A stretch of 7,066 nucleotides of DNA, from contig JAHIWJ010000110.1 of NCBI GenBank assembly GCA_018816205.1, positions 1 to 7,066 on the forward strand. Reading direction: 5' to 3'. The notes below the pieces were generated by a model. It saw nothing but the letters and a program-made list of their open reading frames with translations. It had not been told where the DNA came from and did not search any database. Below, piece by piece: positions 1-4,536 of this stretch. The DNA comes from Nanobdellota archaeon (GTDB taxonomy: Archaea > Nanobdellota > Nanobdellia > Pacearchaeales > GW2011-AR1). Numbering within the stretch: the stretch's first letter is position 1; the number at the start of each line of letters is the position of its first letter. Position numbers and translations under genes: made by a program.

Positions 1-55
1 AAAAAGATTGCTGGCTGTTGAACAGTAAAAGAAGAACAAGAGAGAAAACAAGAAA

Positions 56-77
56 AAATCTGAGTTCACTCAGATTT
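56..77. repeat. Perfect inverted repeat (hairpin) before the GIY-YIG gene
   Basis: The arms AAATCTGAG and CTCAGATTT are exact complements (9 bp) around a TTCA tetraloop. The hairpin ends 9 nt before the ATG at 87. It could be the 3' hairpin of a gene lying to the left, a stem in the leader of the GIY-YIG mRNA, or a dyad operator. No long T-run follows it, so an intrinsic terminator is not clearly supported. The pairing is certain and the role is unknown. Confidence 0.6.
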
Positions 78-86
78 CTCTGAAGG

Positions 87-467
87 ATGTTTCTGTTTTT
101 ATTTGATGTGAAAAAGAGAGGTTATTCAAAGTCCTCTATAGAAAACGGGTTTCAAGAAAAAGGAGCGATCAATTATGGAATAAACAAGGGAGTTTTTTAT
201 ATAATTCAAACCAACCCCGATAGCATTCCGGCTAGATATAAATTTGGATTTACAAATGATATTGGTAATAGGACAAGAAGTTATAAGTCTGTTTGTCCAA
301 ACATGAAATTAATTGACAAGTTTGAATGCAATAGCTTCCACGAACTCCCTTTGTTGAAGATGGTCTCAAAATATGGAAAAAGAATAGGACAAGAATTATA
401 CGAAGTAGAGGATATTCATAAATTGATAAAAAGTATTAAAGAAGTCCTTGGTAAATTACTTCCTTGA
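87..467 (+). CDS. Small stand-alone GIY-YIG / T5orf172-type nuclease-like protein
   Basis: This 126-aa protein resembles the GIY-YIG superfamily, especially the compact T5orf172 (MUG113-like) branch. The first strand is GVFYI (residues 35-39). The second motif is YKFGFTND (51-58), followed by an Arg-rich helix (R62, R64) and a predicted helix with Glu (HELPLLKMV, 85-93). It ends in QELYEV (102-107), where related proteins usually carry an E-[WF]-[FY]-like motif. Family members are typically metal-dependent DNA endonuclease-fold proteins in phage, mobile and repair contexts. Actual cleavage is inferred, not shown. ATG 87 is the first start after an in-frame TGA at 81-83, and the domain begins near residue 34, so a later start would cut into little. 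GAAGG directly abuts the ATG, too close for a normal Shine-Dalgarno. Unlike its neighbours it has no TATA-like box about 25 bp upstream, so it may be read from a promoter left of the window. Confidence 0.65.
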   Translation: MFLFLFDVKKRGYSKSSIENGFQEKGAINYGINKGVFYIIQTNPDSIPARYKFGFTNDIGNRTRSYKSVCPNMKLIDKFECNSFHELPLLKMVSKYGKRIGQELYEVEDIHKLIKSIKEVLGKLLP

Positions 468-480
468 ATCCGATGCCTTA

Positions 481-633
481 CTAATTTAAGATCTGTTCTT
501 TAATCTTTTTGATGTCGTCTTTGATTTTGAATCTTCTTTTTGGAGAGGGCTGTTTTCTGGATGCGACTAGGAGTAGGACTAGCATGACTAGCAAAAGAAA
601 GCTGCTTAGGAGCAGCATCACCTCTAACACCAT
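481..633 (-). CDS. 50-aa single-pass membrane protein with basic tail
   Basis: This short gene reads ATG at 633-631 to TAG at 483-481. Residues about 6-24 are almost purely hydrophobic (MLLLSSFLLLVMLVLLLVA), forming one membrane helix. Residues 26-50 are rich in Lys and Arg (RKQPSPKRRF, then a KIKDDIKKIKEQ amphipathic stretch), suggesting a cytoplasmic, nucleic-acid- or lipid-facing tail. A TTTTAAAC box at 661-654 is centred about 25 bp before the ATG, matching the leaderless promoter pattern of the other genes and supporting this start. It lies 44 bp beyond the argS stop on the same strand and ends 13 bp from the convergent GIY-YIG gene. I do not recognise a family and no function can be assigned. 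The coding case rests on the hydrophobic segment, the well-placed promoter and the otherwise empty gap. Confidence 0.6.
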   Translation of the reverse strand: MVLEVMLLLSSFLLLVMLVLLLVASRKQPSPKRRFKIKDDIKKIKEQILN

Positions 634-653
634 GAAGAGTTTACAGGAAAGTG

Positions 654-661
654 GTTTAAAA
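654..661 (-). promoter_or_regulatory. TATA-like box of the 50-aa membrane protein gene
   Basis: On the minus strand this reads TTTTAAAC. Its centre is about 25 bp upstream of the ATG at 633, the distance at which archaeal TATA boxes place the transcription start on or next to the start codon. It lies between the argS stop and the small gene, so the small gene can be transcribed separately from argS. Confidence 0.45.
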
Positions 662-677
662 GTTTAATTATGAAAGA

Positions 678-2345
678 TTACATTTGTTCGAGGACTTCAA
701 TTCCGAGGAGATTTAGGGAGTTTTTTAGGGTTTGAGAGAAAGCGCTGACCAGCGCGAGGCCGAATTTTTCGTTTTCTGAGTTGAGGATTTTGATTTTGTG
801 GTAGAATTCGTTGAACTGCTGGGCGATTTGATAGGCATAGTTTGCGATGATGTTTGGGGCAAGATCTTTGTAAGCCTTGGCGACTTCTTCAGGGAATTTT
901 GACAATTGTAGGATAAGTTGTTTTTCCTCTGGAGAAAGTTCTGGAATTTTGAATTTTGTTTTTTTGTATTTTGCTTTTCTTAAGATTGATTTTGCGCGGG
1001 CATATGTGTAGAGTAGGTAGGGGCCGGTGTTGCCTTCGAAAGAGAGGAATCGGTTAACGTCAAAGATTATATCTGCAGAACGGTGATTCTTTAGGTCTCC
1101 GTAGAATATGGCTGCTAGAGCAATTTTTAGGGCGCGATGTTCAAGTTCTTTTTGAGAAAGCTTTTCGCGCTTCGCTATCTCTTGTTTAGCAAGTTCCTTC
1201 GTTTCATCAATTATATCTTCCATGAATATTGTCTTTCCTTTCCGAGTTGCAAATTTTTTGCCGTCTGGAGCTAAATAGAGCCCGTGGTCCACATGAGCAC
1301 AGTTTTTGGCCCACTCGTGGCCCATTAATTCTAAAACTTTGAAGAATTGTTTGAAGTGGAGTTTTTGCTCTTGACCGACTTCATAAAGGAGTTGTGATGC
1401 GTGATATTTCTTGTGCCTGTCGATTGCGGCGGTAATGTCACGAGTTGCATAGAGTGTGGCCCCATCGGACTTTTGAATTAAACAAACACCAAGATTATAT
1501 TTTTCAAGATTGACTACCTTCGCCCCTTGATCTTCAACCAAAAGATTTTTTTCCTTGAGTTCATCCAGGGTAGGCTGCATTTTGTTGTTATATTCTGATT
1601 CTCCGGAAGTTACATTGAATGAGATTCCGAGTTTTTCATAGAGTTTGTTAAATTCCATTATACTCAGTTGCCTGAATTTTTTCCAGATAGCTAGCGTCTC
1701 TTTATCTCCTTCTTCGAGTTTCCTGAAGGTCTGGCGTCCGAGCTCTTCCATGCCTTCGTCTTGAGAGGCCTGGACATAAATCTCGTAGAGATGCTTGATC
1801 GGTTCTTTTTCTAATTTTTTTGCATCGCCCCACTTTTTGTAACCTGCGATGACCTTGCCAAAGGGGGTTCCCCAGTCCCCTAAATAATTAAGTTTGATAA
1901 CCTTGTGTCCGTTTGATTTTGCGATGTTGCCTAGGGCGTTACCAATAATTGTTGAACGTAGGTGACCAATACCGAAGGGCTTTGCGATGTTTGGTGAAGA
2001 CATATCAATGACAACGGTTTTTCTTTTTCCTTCTGTTGAATAACCGTATTTGTCTTTTTGTTTTAGAATTTCGTTTAGTGTGTTTTCAGCTAACGAAGAT
2101 TTGTTTAGAAAGAAGTTTATGTAGGGACCTTTGACCTCGACTTTATCTAATTCCTTTAATTTTATTTTCTGAGCGAGCTCTTGGGCAATTTTGTTTGGGT
2201 TTTTTTTGAGGGTTTGTGCCAAAGAAAAACAGGGGAATGCAAAATCGCCAAGTTCTGAACCTGGGGGAATTTCTAGGAGTTTTTCAACTTCTTCTTTTGT
2301 TAGGTTTGTTACTTTAACAAGTGATAAGATTATGTTCTCTTTCAT
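678..2345 (-). CDS. argS: Arginyl-tRNA synthetase (ArgRS, class I)
   Basis: This enzyme charges tRNA-Arg with arginine using ATP, in the cytoplasm. At 555 aa it is full length. Residues about 1-105 form the ArgRS-specific N-terminal (Add1) domain that contacts the tRNA D-loop. The catalytic Rossmann fold opens with SSPNIAKPFGIGHLRST (116-132), the ArgRS form of the HIGH motif, here GIGH at 125-128. NYLGDWGTPFG (153-163) and GATLYATRD (295-303) are further ArgRS signatures. The KMSKS-equivalent loop is KKFATRKG (363-370). Residues about 437-555 are the helical DALR anticodon-binding domain, starting at EGNTGPYLLY and ending in Met, as is usual for ArgRS. The ATG at 2345 is supported by a TTTATTAA box at 2374-2367, about 25 bp upstream, and by the N-terminal domain beginning directly there. 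The first His of HIGH is Gly; several bacterial-type ArgRSs also vary here, so activity is expected. The gene is transcribed divergently from the lipoprotein gene. Confidence 0.97.
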   Translation of the reverse strand: MKENIILSLVKVTNLTKEEVEKLLEIPPGSELGDFAFPCFSLAQTLKKNPNKIAQELAQKIKLKELDKVEVKGPYINFFLNKSSLAENTLNEILKQKDKYGYSTEGKRKTVVIDMSSPNIAKPFGIGHLRSTIIGNALGNIAKSNGHKVIKLNYLGDWGTPFGKVIAGYKKWGDAKKLEKEPIKHLYEIYVQASQDEGMEELGRQTFRKLEEGDKETLAIWKKFRQLSIMEFNKLYEKLGISFNVTSGESEYNNKMQPTLDELKEKNLLVEDQGAKVVNLEKYNLGVCLIQKSDGATLYATRDITAAIDRHKKYHASQLLYEVGQEQKLHFKQFFKVLELMGHEWAKNCAHVDHGLYLAPDGKKFATRKGKTIFMEDIIDETKELAKQEIAKREKLSQKELEHRALKIALAAIFYGDLKNHRSADIIFDVNRFLSFEGNTGPYLLYTYARAKSILRKAKYKKTKFKIPELSPEEKQLILQLSKFPEEVAKAYKDLAPNIIANYAYQIAQQFNEFYHKIKILNSENEKFGLALVSAFSQTLKNSLNLLGIEVLEQM

Positions 2346-2366
2346 TTTTTTGAGACGGAAGAATTG

Positions 2367-2374
2367 TTAATAAA
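2367..2374 (-). promoter_or_regulatory. TATA-like box of argS
   Basis: The minus-strand sequence TTTATTAA is centred about 25 bp before the argS ATG. This predicts a leaderless or nearly leaderless mRNA. It sits back to back with the lipoprotein promoter, the two boxes being separated by about 14 bp, so a regulator binding between them could affect both genes. Confidence 0.5.
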
Positions 2375-2388
2375 TGTTCACAACAAGG

Positions 2389-2396
2389 TATTTATA
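2389..2396 (+). promoter_or_regulatory. TATA-like box of the lipoprotein gene
   Basis: TATTTATA is centred about 25 bp before the ATG at 2418. This decides the start: an upstream in-frame ATG at 2364 lies before the box and would not be on the transcript. A run of seven T (2411-2417) touches the ATG, leaving no room for a Shine-Dalgarno site. Confidence 0.55.
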
Positions 2397-2417
2397 CTTG
2401 AGGCTACCTATTTTTTT

Positions 2418-4217
2418 ATGAGAAATGGCCGAAGTTTCCTCGAAAGCACTGTTTCTAAAGTAAAAAGAGTTCTGCCTGTTGCTGTGGTTGGTTTGGGAGG
2501 TTTGTTGATGAGCGGATGTCCACCTCAGACCACGAATGAAACAAGGGAAAATCTTCCTGTTGTCCAAGAAGAAAGTAGCAGTTCACAAAATGGCGTGCCT
2601 AAAAATGCATATATTGTCCCAGAAGAGGGGCCAGGTAGCTTGTTGAGAAAAGAGGGAGACACATACTACTTTGCGTTGGGTGGAAATATTCGGGCGGGGG
2701 ATTTTATTGCGAGTGATCAAAAACTAAGTGACAGTTATGGATTTTTGAGAAGGGCAATTTCTGTGGAAAGACTCCCAAGCTCTTTGAAGGTGACAACAAG
2801 ATCTGCCTCTCTGCCTGAAGCTGTAGAGGACGGAAGGCTTAGACTTTTGTCTGGACCTGCAAAAGAGATGCAAAGAGGGCTGTCAATAAACACCAGGGCC
2901 GTAGATATAAACGCTGTGTTTGATAATGAATATTTTTCTTCAGGACCTTTGTTTTACGGGAGTGTAAGTGGCAAGGCGAGGGTGACCGGAGATGTCTTTA
3001 TAGACATGGAAATTAACGATCATAAAATCACCCTCCTTGAGTTGCTTGTGCAAGGGGACGCTTCTGCCAATTCAAATCTTCACGATAGGCTATGGATTAG
3101 CGGAGATATGAACATAGAAGATAAGTCTCTGTTCGGAAGCGAGCAAATAGTCCACGCGCAAATTGGTTGGGTTCCACTTATAATCTTGGTAAATGAAAGC
3201 GTGAAATTAGATGCCATCGGATTAGTTAATGGATATTTAGAAATGAATTCTACACATAATGCTTCTTCTTCGTTGACCATGGGCGTTAAATATAATGGAA
3301 ACTCTTGGCAGGCTATTGTAAAGGATGATTTTAATCTTAGTAACAGGTTGGAAGATTTGGAGGTTAGTGGGGTTGGTGTAGCATATGCAAAATTGAAGCC
3401 GAGGATTAGTGCGTTGTTTTATGGTTTGGGTGGCCCTTTCGTTGGTATTGAACCTTTGGGCGTGGCTAGAGCATATGGGGCAAGTAGTATATGGGATGTG
3501 GGGGCAGAAAATGAGGGTTACCGATGGGAGCTTGAGTTGAGTGTAAAGGGCAAAGCTGGTCTCGCGGCTAACGAGATTTTTGGCGATCTTCCTAAGCTGG
3601 AGGTAAATGATTTCTTCAATGGGAGAATACATTATGAGGCTCATGGGGGCTCATTCACAAGGCCGTGGCCAGGAAGCAGTGAATTTTATGGGGTTGCTTT
3701 TGATCCTAATGCAGGGTTCGTGCCAGGGGTAGGATTTATTATTGAAGATCCGAATTCGCCGGGCGGTGGGGACGATGGCAACGGCGGCGGTGGAGGGAGT
3801 GGGGGTAGTTCTGGAGGGGGAGGATCTAGCGGGGGAGGAAGCGGTGGCGGGGGTTCGGGTGGCGGTGGGGGCGGTGGAGGTGGTGGAAATGATGATCCCT
3901 GTGGGGGGTCATCTGGATATGTTTATCGCAGCGAGATTGAACCGAATAATGACCTAGGACATGCAACTTCATTTTATCTAACATGCCCTGATTATGTAAT
4001 AGCTGCAAGCCACAGTTCAGGGGGGGATGATGATTTCTTTGTGTTTGATTATCCTGCGGGTTATGAATACAGTTATTTTGTTAAAAGCGGAGGCAATAAT
4101 ACAAGGGTGGCGGATGTAGATTATGAGGGCGGAGTAAGAATGTTACGAATGGTCTCTAGACATAGCACCGGGCACCCTGAAAGTTACGAGCTCGAGTTGA
4201 TTAGGACTTCTCCTTGA
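2418..4217 (+). CDS. Secreted lipoprotein: beta-rich body, Gly/Ser linker, PPC-like C-terminal domain
   Basis: This is a 599-aa surface protein. Residues about 17-33 are hydrophobic and end in the lipobox-like MSG|C (31-34), so Cys34 should be lipidated and the protein held on the outer face of the membrane. An acidic, Ser-rich stretch (about 47-62) follows. Residues about 65-445 are a beta-rich region I cannot name; its later part (GWVPLIILVN, then LKPRISALFYGLGGPFVGIEP near 326-346) recalls all-beta modules of unknown function in secreted bacterial proteins. Residues 449-490 are almost only Gly and Ser with a few Asp and Asn, a flexible linker. The last ~105 residues, with EIEPNNDLGHAT (506-517), DDDFFVFDYPAG (537-548) and a final SYELEL, resemble the bacterial pre-peptidase C-terminal (PPC) domain. 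Two Cys flank the domain start and could form a disulfide. I chose ATG 2418 over the longer 2364 reading because it places a leaderless start 25 bp after a TATA-like box and keeps the signal peptide near the N-terminus. No catalytic site is visible. The role may be adhesion or binding of an extracellular polymer; that is a guess. Confidence 0.8.
   Translation: MRNGRSFLESTVSKVKRVLPVAVVGLGGLLMSGCPPQTTNETRENLPVVQEESSSSQNGVPKNAYIVPEEGPGSLLRKEGDTYYFALGGNIRAGDFIASDQKLSDSYGFLRRAISVERLPSSLKVTTRSASLPEAVEDGRLRLLSGPAKEMQRGLSINTRAVDINAVFDNEYFSSGPLFYGSVSGKARVTGDVFIDMEINDHKITLLELLVQGDASANSNLHDRLWISGDMNIEDKSLFGSEQIVHAQIGWVPLIILVNESVKLDAIGLVNGYLEMNSTHNASSSLTMGVKYNGNSWQAIVKDDFNLSNRLEDLEVSGVGVAYAKLKPRISALFYGLGGPFVGIEPLGVARAYGASSIWDVGAENEGYRWELELSVKGKAGLAANEIFGDLPKLEVNDFFNGRIHYEAHGGSFTRPWPGSSEFYGVAFDPNAGFVPGVGFIIEDPNSPGGGDDGNGGGGGSGGSSGGGGSSGGGSGGGGSGGGGGGGGGGNDDPCGGSSGYVYRSEIEPNNDLGHATSFYLTCPDYVIAASHSSGGDDDFFVFDYPAGYEYSYFVKSGGNNTRVADVDYEGGVRMLRMVSRHSTGHPESYELELIRTSP
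3762..3887 (+). repeat. G-rich low-complexity tract coding a Gly/Ser linker
   Basis: This is 126 bp of GGN, AGN and TCN codons encoding 42 residues, mostly Gly and Ser. The coding strand holds many G-runs of three to five, a pattern able to form G-quadruplexes, and the codon-level repetition is prone to length change by slippage. The tract joins the beta-rich body of the lipoprotein to its C-terminal domain. Most of the changes between neighbouring codons are synonymous, so it is not a recently expanded exact repeat. Confidence 0.8.
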
Positions 4218-4223
4218 AGTTTT

Positions 4224-4253
4224 CTGTTTGATTATTAAACAAACAGCTGTTTG
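4224..4253. repeat. Three alternating complementary heptamers between convergent genes
   Basis: CTGTTTG (4224-4230), CAAACAG (4240-4246) and CTGTTTG (4247-4253) can pair in two exclusive ways: a hairpin between the first two with a 9-nt loop, or the perfect 14-bp palindrome CAAACAGCTGTTTG formed by the last two. The element fills the short gap between the lipoprotein stop (4217) and the tRNA 3' end (4257). It is well placed to act as a shared 3' end or terminator for both convergent transcripts, or as a dyad protein site. Confidence 0.5.
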
Positions 4254-4256
4254 AAC

Positions 4257-4330
4257 AGCCTCTACCGGGACTCGAACCCGGGACCCCAAGTTTACGAAAC
4301 TTGTACTCTAACCAGCTGAGCTATAGAGGC
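4257..4330 (-). tRNA. tRNA-Thr (anticodon CGT)
   Basis: The minus strand folds into a complete cloverleaf: a 7-bp acceptor stem (GCCTCTA with TAGAGGC), a D-arm GCTC-AGCTGGTTA-GAGT whose last pair is G-U, an anticodon stem CAAGT/ACTTG with loop TTCGTAA, a 5-nt variable loop, and a T-arm CCGGG-TTCGAGT-CCCGG. The anticodon CGT (plus 4294-4296) reads the threonine codon ACG. The base after the acceptor stem (rc of 4257) is T, a U73 discriminator typical of archaeal tRNA-Thr. CCA is not encoded, so it must be added after transcription. There is no intron. The gene converges on the lipoprotein gene. Its 5' flank holds partial copies of its own beginning, described separately. Confidence 0.96.
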
Positions 4331-4348
4331 TCTTTTTGTTGCTGCCTT
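4324..4348 (-). repeat. 25-bp leader + tRNA 5' end repeat, copy at the functional tRNA
   Basis: On the minus strand this 25-bp unit comprises an 18-nt leader (AAGGCAGCAACAAAAAGA) joined to the first seven bases of tRNA-Thr (GCCTCTA). An identical copy lies exactly 100 bp further upstream at 4424-4448. Its left boundary on the minus strand (4348) coincides with the start site predicted from the TATA-like box at 4370-4376, so the repeat may equal the 5' end of the pre-tRNA. Confidence 0.8.
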
Positions 4349-4351
4349 ATA

Positions 4352-4380
4352 ACTCGGTTACCGTTCTGGGTTATAGAGGC
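4352..4380 (-). pseudogene. Degenerate tRNA-Thr 5' fragment (acceptor strand and D-arm)
   Basis: Read on the minus strand, the fragment begins GCCTCTATA, identical to tRNA-Thr positions 1-9. It continues ACCC-AGAACGGTAACC-GAGT, which matches the layout of the D-arm (GCTC-AGCTGGTTA-GAGT) with one mismatched pair and a longer loop that keeps GGTA. There is no anticodon arm, T-arm or 3' acceptor strand, so it cannot be a working tRNA. It starts exactly 50 bp upstream of the real gene. It looks like a decayed partial duplicate of the tRNA-Thr 5' half. Confidence 0.5.
4370..4376 (-). promoter_or_regulatory. Possible TATA box for tRNA-Thr
   Basis: The minus-strand CTATAAC is centred 43 bp before the mature tRNA 5' end. 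Archaeal spacing would start transcription near 4348, giving an 18-nt leader for RNase P to remove. The box lies inside the degenerate tRNA fragment, overlapping its acceptor bases, so a tRNA remnant may now supply the promoter. A second candidate, TTATAA near 4346-4351, is too close to the tRNA for the usual spacing. Confidence 0.35.
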
Positions 4381-4402
4381 TCGTTTCTCTCGCCTCGCGA
4401 CG

Positions 4403-4418
4403 GTTTGCTTTTGCAAAC
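4403..4418. repeat. Short perfect hairpin within the tRNA-fragment array
   Basis: GTTTGC and GCAAAC pair around a TTTT loop. The hairpin lies in the most degenerate 50-bp unit of the array (4381-4430), between two copies of the tRNA-Thr 5' end. Nothing else recognisable occurs in this unit. Confidence 0.4.
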
Positions 4419-4423
4419 ACGCC

Positions 4424-4448
4424 TAGAGGCTCTTTTTGTTGCTGCCTT
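4424..4448 (-). repeat. 25-bp leader + tRNA 5' end repeat, distal copy
   Basis: This is an exact copy of 4324-4348 placed 100 bp upstream of it on the minus strand. Here GCCTCTA is followed by GGCGTGTTTGC rather than tRNA sequence, so this copy leads into no tRNA. With GCCTCTA also at 4374-4380, the tRNA start occurs three times at a strict 50-bp step. Confidence 0.8.
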
Positions 4449-4507
4449 CGAATGTCAATTATGCGCCAGTCGAGGGGCACTATATCCGAGGTACAATTTT
4501 AACAAAG

Positions 4508-4515
4508 TTTATAAA
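4508..4515 (+). promoter_or_regulatory. TATA-like box of the surface glycoprotein gene
   Basis: TTTATAAA is the best TATA-like box in the window, centred 25-26 bp before the ATG at 4537. The region between is AT-rich and has no Shine-Dalgarno site, pointing to a leaderless mRNA and fixing the start codon. Confidence 0.65.
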
Positions 4516-4536
4516 GTTGATTTTATTTGATTTGTA

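Noticed and set aside
1..28. End of a coding region at the left edge (frame 2 ends at TAA 26-28; frame 3 stays open to 83)
   Set aside because: Only 8 to 26 codons are visible, two frames are possible, and neither ending is recognisable.
2364..2417. An 18-codon N-terminal extension of the lipoprotein starting at ATG 2364
   Set aside because: It lies upstream of and across the TATA-like box, overlaps the argS promoter, and would bury the signal peptide behind a non-signal-like segment.
3237..3644. 135-aa minus-strand open frame inside the lipoprotein gene
   Set aside because: It lies antisense to a well-supported secreted protein, and the product shows no recognisable motif.
3742..3957. Open frame of 71 codons in another phase over the Gly linker
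   Set aside because: It is produced by G-rich repetitive codons of the lipoprotein and has a low-complexity Ala/Val/Gly/Glu product.
4257..4330. tRNA-Thr as an integrase attachment site for the lipoprotein gene
   Set aside because: No copy of the tRNA 3' end is found elsewhere in the window and no integrase gene is present; the repeated part is the 5' end.
4257..4448. Split or intron-containing tRNA spread over the repeat array
   Set aside because: The tRNA at 4257-4330 is complete and folds without any extra piece, so the upstream fragments are not needed to build it.
4324..4448. CRISPR-like array because of the regular 50-bp spacing
   Set aside because: The repeated core is only about 7-11 bp in all three positions and is the tRNA acceptor sequence; no cas genes are present and the units are degenerate.
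4336..4530. 64-aa open frame on the plus strand
   Set aside because: It runs antisense through the tRNA leader repeats and promoter region, has no membrane or domain pattern, and repeats only because the DNA repeats.
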